A program made the translations under genes and the position numbers. DNA of 64,000 bases from Syntrophaceae bacterium (GTDB lineage Bacteria > Desulfobacterota > Syntrophia > Syntrophales > Smithellaceae), in the NCBI GenBank assembly GCA_018056765.1, contig JAGPFA010000012.1:1-64000 (forward strand). Reading direction: 5' to 3'. Below are positions 63,847 through 64,000 of this stretch, piece by piece (position 1 is the first letter of the stretch; every line of letters begins with the position of its first letter). The notes under the pieces were generated by a model that worked only from the letters and a program-made list of their open reading frames with translations, did no database searches and was not told the origin of the DNA.

Positions 63847-64000
63847 ATGAAGCTGATCCATTACACAGATGCCCGGATGAGAGTCTTCGATGGTGAACAG
63901 GCCAAAGGAGTGACAGGCCGCGTGCTGATCGGAAAACAGGACGGGGCGACGCACTTCTGCATGAGGAGCTTCGAGATCGGCCCGGGCGGTAATACGCCGC
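63847..64000 (+). CDS. Cupin-domain protein (3' truncated)
   Basis: 51 residues visible, cut by the window end. MKLIHYTDARMRV...GVTGRVLIGKQDG...FCMRSFEIGPGG is the beginning of a small cupin barrel; the metal-binding His motif would come next. AGGAGCGGGAA ribosome site. It lies 141 bases after prfC. Role unknown. Confidence 0.75.
   Translation, partial: MKLIHYTDARMRVFDGEQAKGVTGRVLIGKQDGATHFCMRSFEIGPGGNTP

Overview
The window reads as chromosomal DNA of a strictly anaerobic Deltaproteobacterium (Desulfobacterota), most likely of the syntrophic Syntrophales type (Syntrophus/Smithella-like). This is inferred from gene content: fatty and aromatic acyl-CoA activation, a sodium-pump type acyl-CoA decarboxylase, acyl-CoA dehydrogenase with ETF, a KorDABC-type 2-oxoacid:ferredoxin oxidoreductase, FdhE, sigma-54 regulators and a cobalamin uptake system. 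No rRNA is present, so the lineage is not proven.

Layout. 1-5 kb: truncated MBL/beta-CASP protein, FATP-type acyl-CoA synthetase, ferredoxin-nitroreductase, then repeat mosaics. 5.2-9.6 kb: a helicase/exonuclease pair resembling MrfA-MrfB (YprA-YprB), split by a GIY-YIG nuclease gene embedded in REP-like repeats. 9.7-14.4 kb: pRiA4b ORF-3-like protein, then a ZraSR-like two-component system divergent from a ZraP/CpxP-like periplasmic protein with a sigma-54 promoter. 14.6-21.7 kb: an acyl-CoA ligase and decarboxylase cluster (beta subunit with an embedded degenerate biotinyl-like domain, an unlisted 42-aa OadG-like subunit, a carboxyltransferase, a PaaK-like ligase) next to a PAS-sigma-54 activator; a palindrome and a -24/-12 promoter lie between activator and ligase. 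22-26 kb: glutamate dehydrogenase, PurC, ADP-forming acyl-CoA synthetase alpha subunit.

26-30 kb: an AT-rich pair of secreted proteins bracketed by long direct repeats and mosaic repeats. 30-34.5 kb: TauE-like exporter, MFS transporter, two-domain ThyX-like protein, MurI. 34.9-42.2 kb: two small proteins, acyl-CoA dehydrogenase-EtfB-EtfA, UspA, MscS, NhaD/citrate-type transporter. 42.3-47.5 kb: FdhE, Kor operon, endonuclease III. 47.8-50.9 kb: SecG, tRNA-Leu(GAG), diguanylate cyclase coupled to a FlhG/MinD-like ATPase, RNase D. 51-57 kb: hydrolase, then BtuC-BtuD, a cobalamin riboswitch, BtuB and BtuF. 57-64 kb: malate dehydrogenase, ferredoxin-like protein, bactofilin-like membrane protein with DedA, GNAT, a Cys-rich repeat protein, RF3, and the start of a cupin.

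An unusual feature is the load of short dispersed repeats: REP-like CGGCGAAGGCCGG palindromes, CTTCGACAGGCTCAG elements, 7- and 8-bp tandem arrays, a 145-bp inverted pair 21 kb apart, and a hairpin-bearing element of about 81 bp in five full or partial copies. They lie between genes and concentrate at 1.1-1.6, 3.6-5.1, 7.6-8.2, 26.1-26.7 and 29.3-30.1 kb. All assignments come from reading the sequence; no database search was run.
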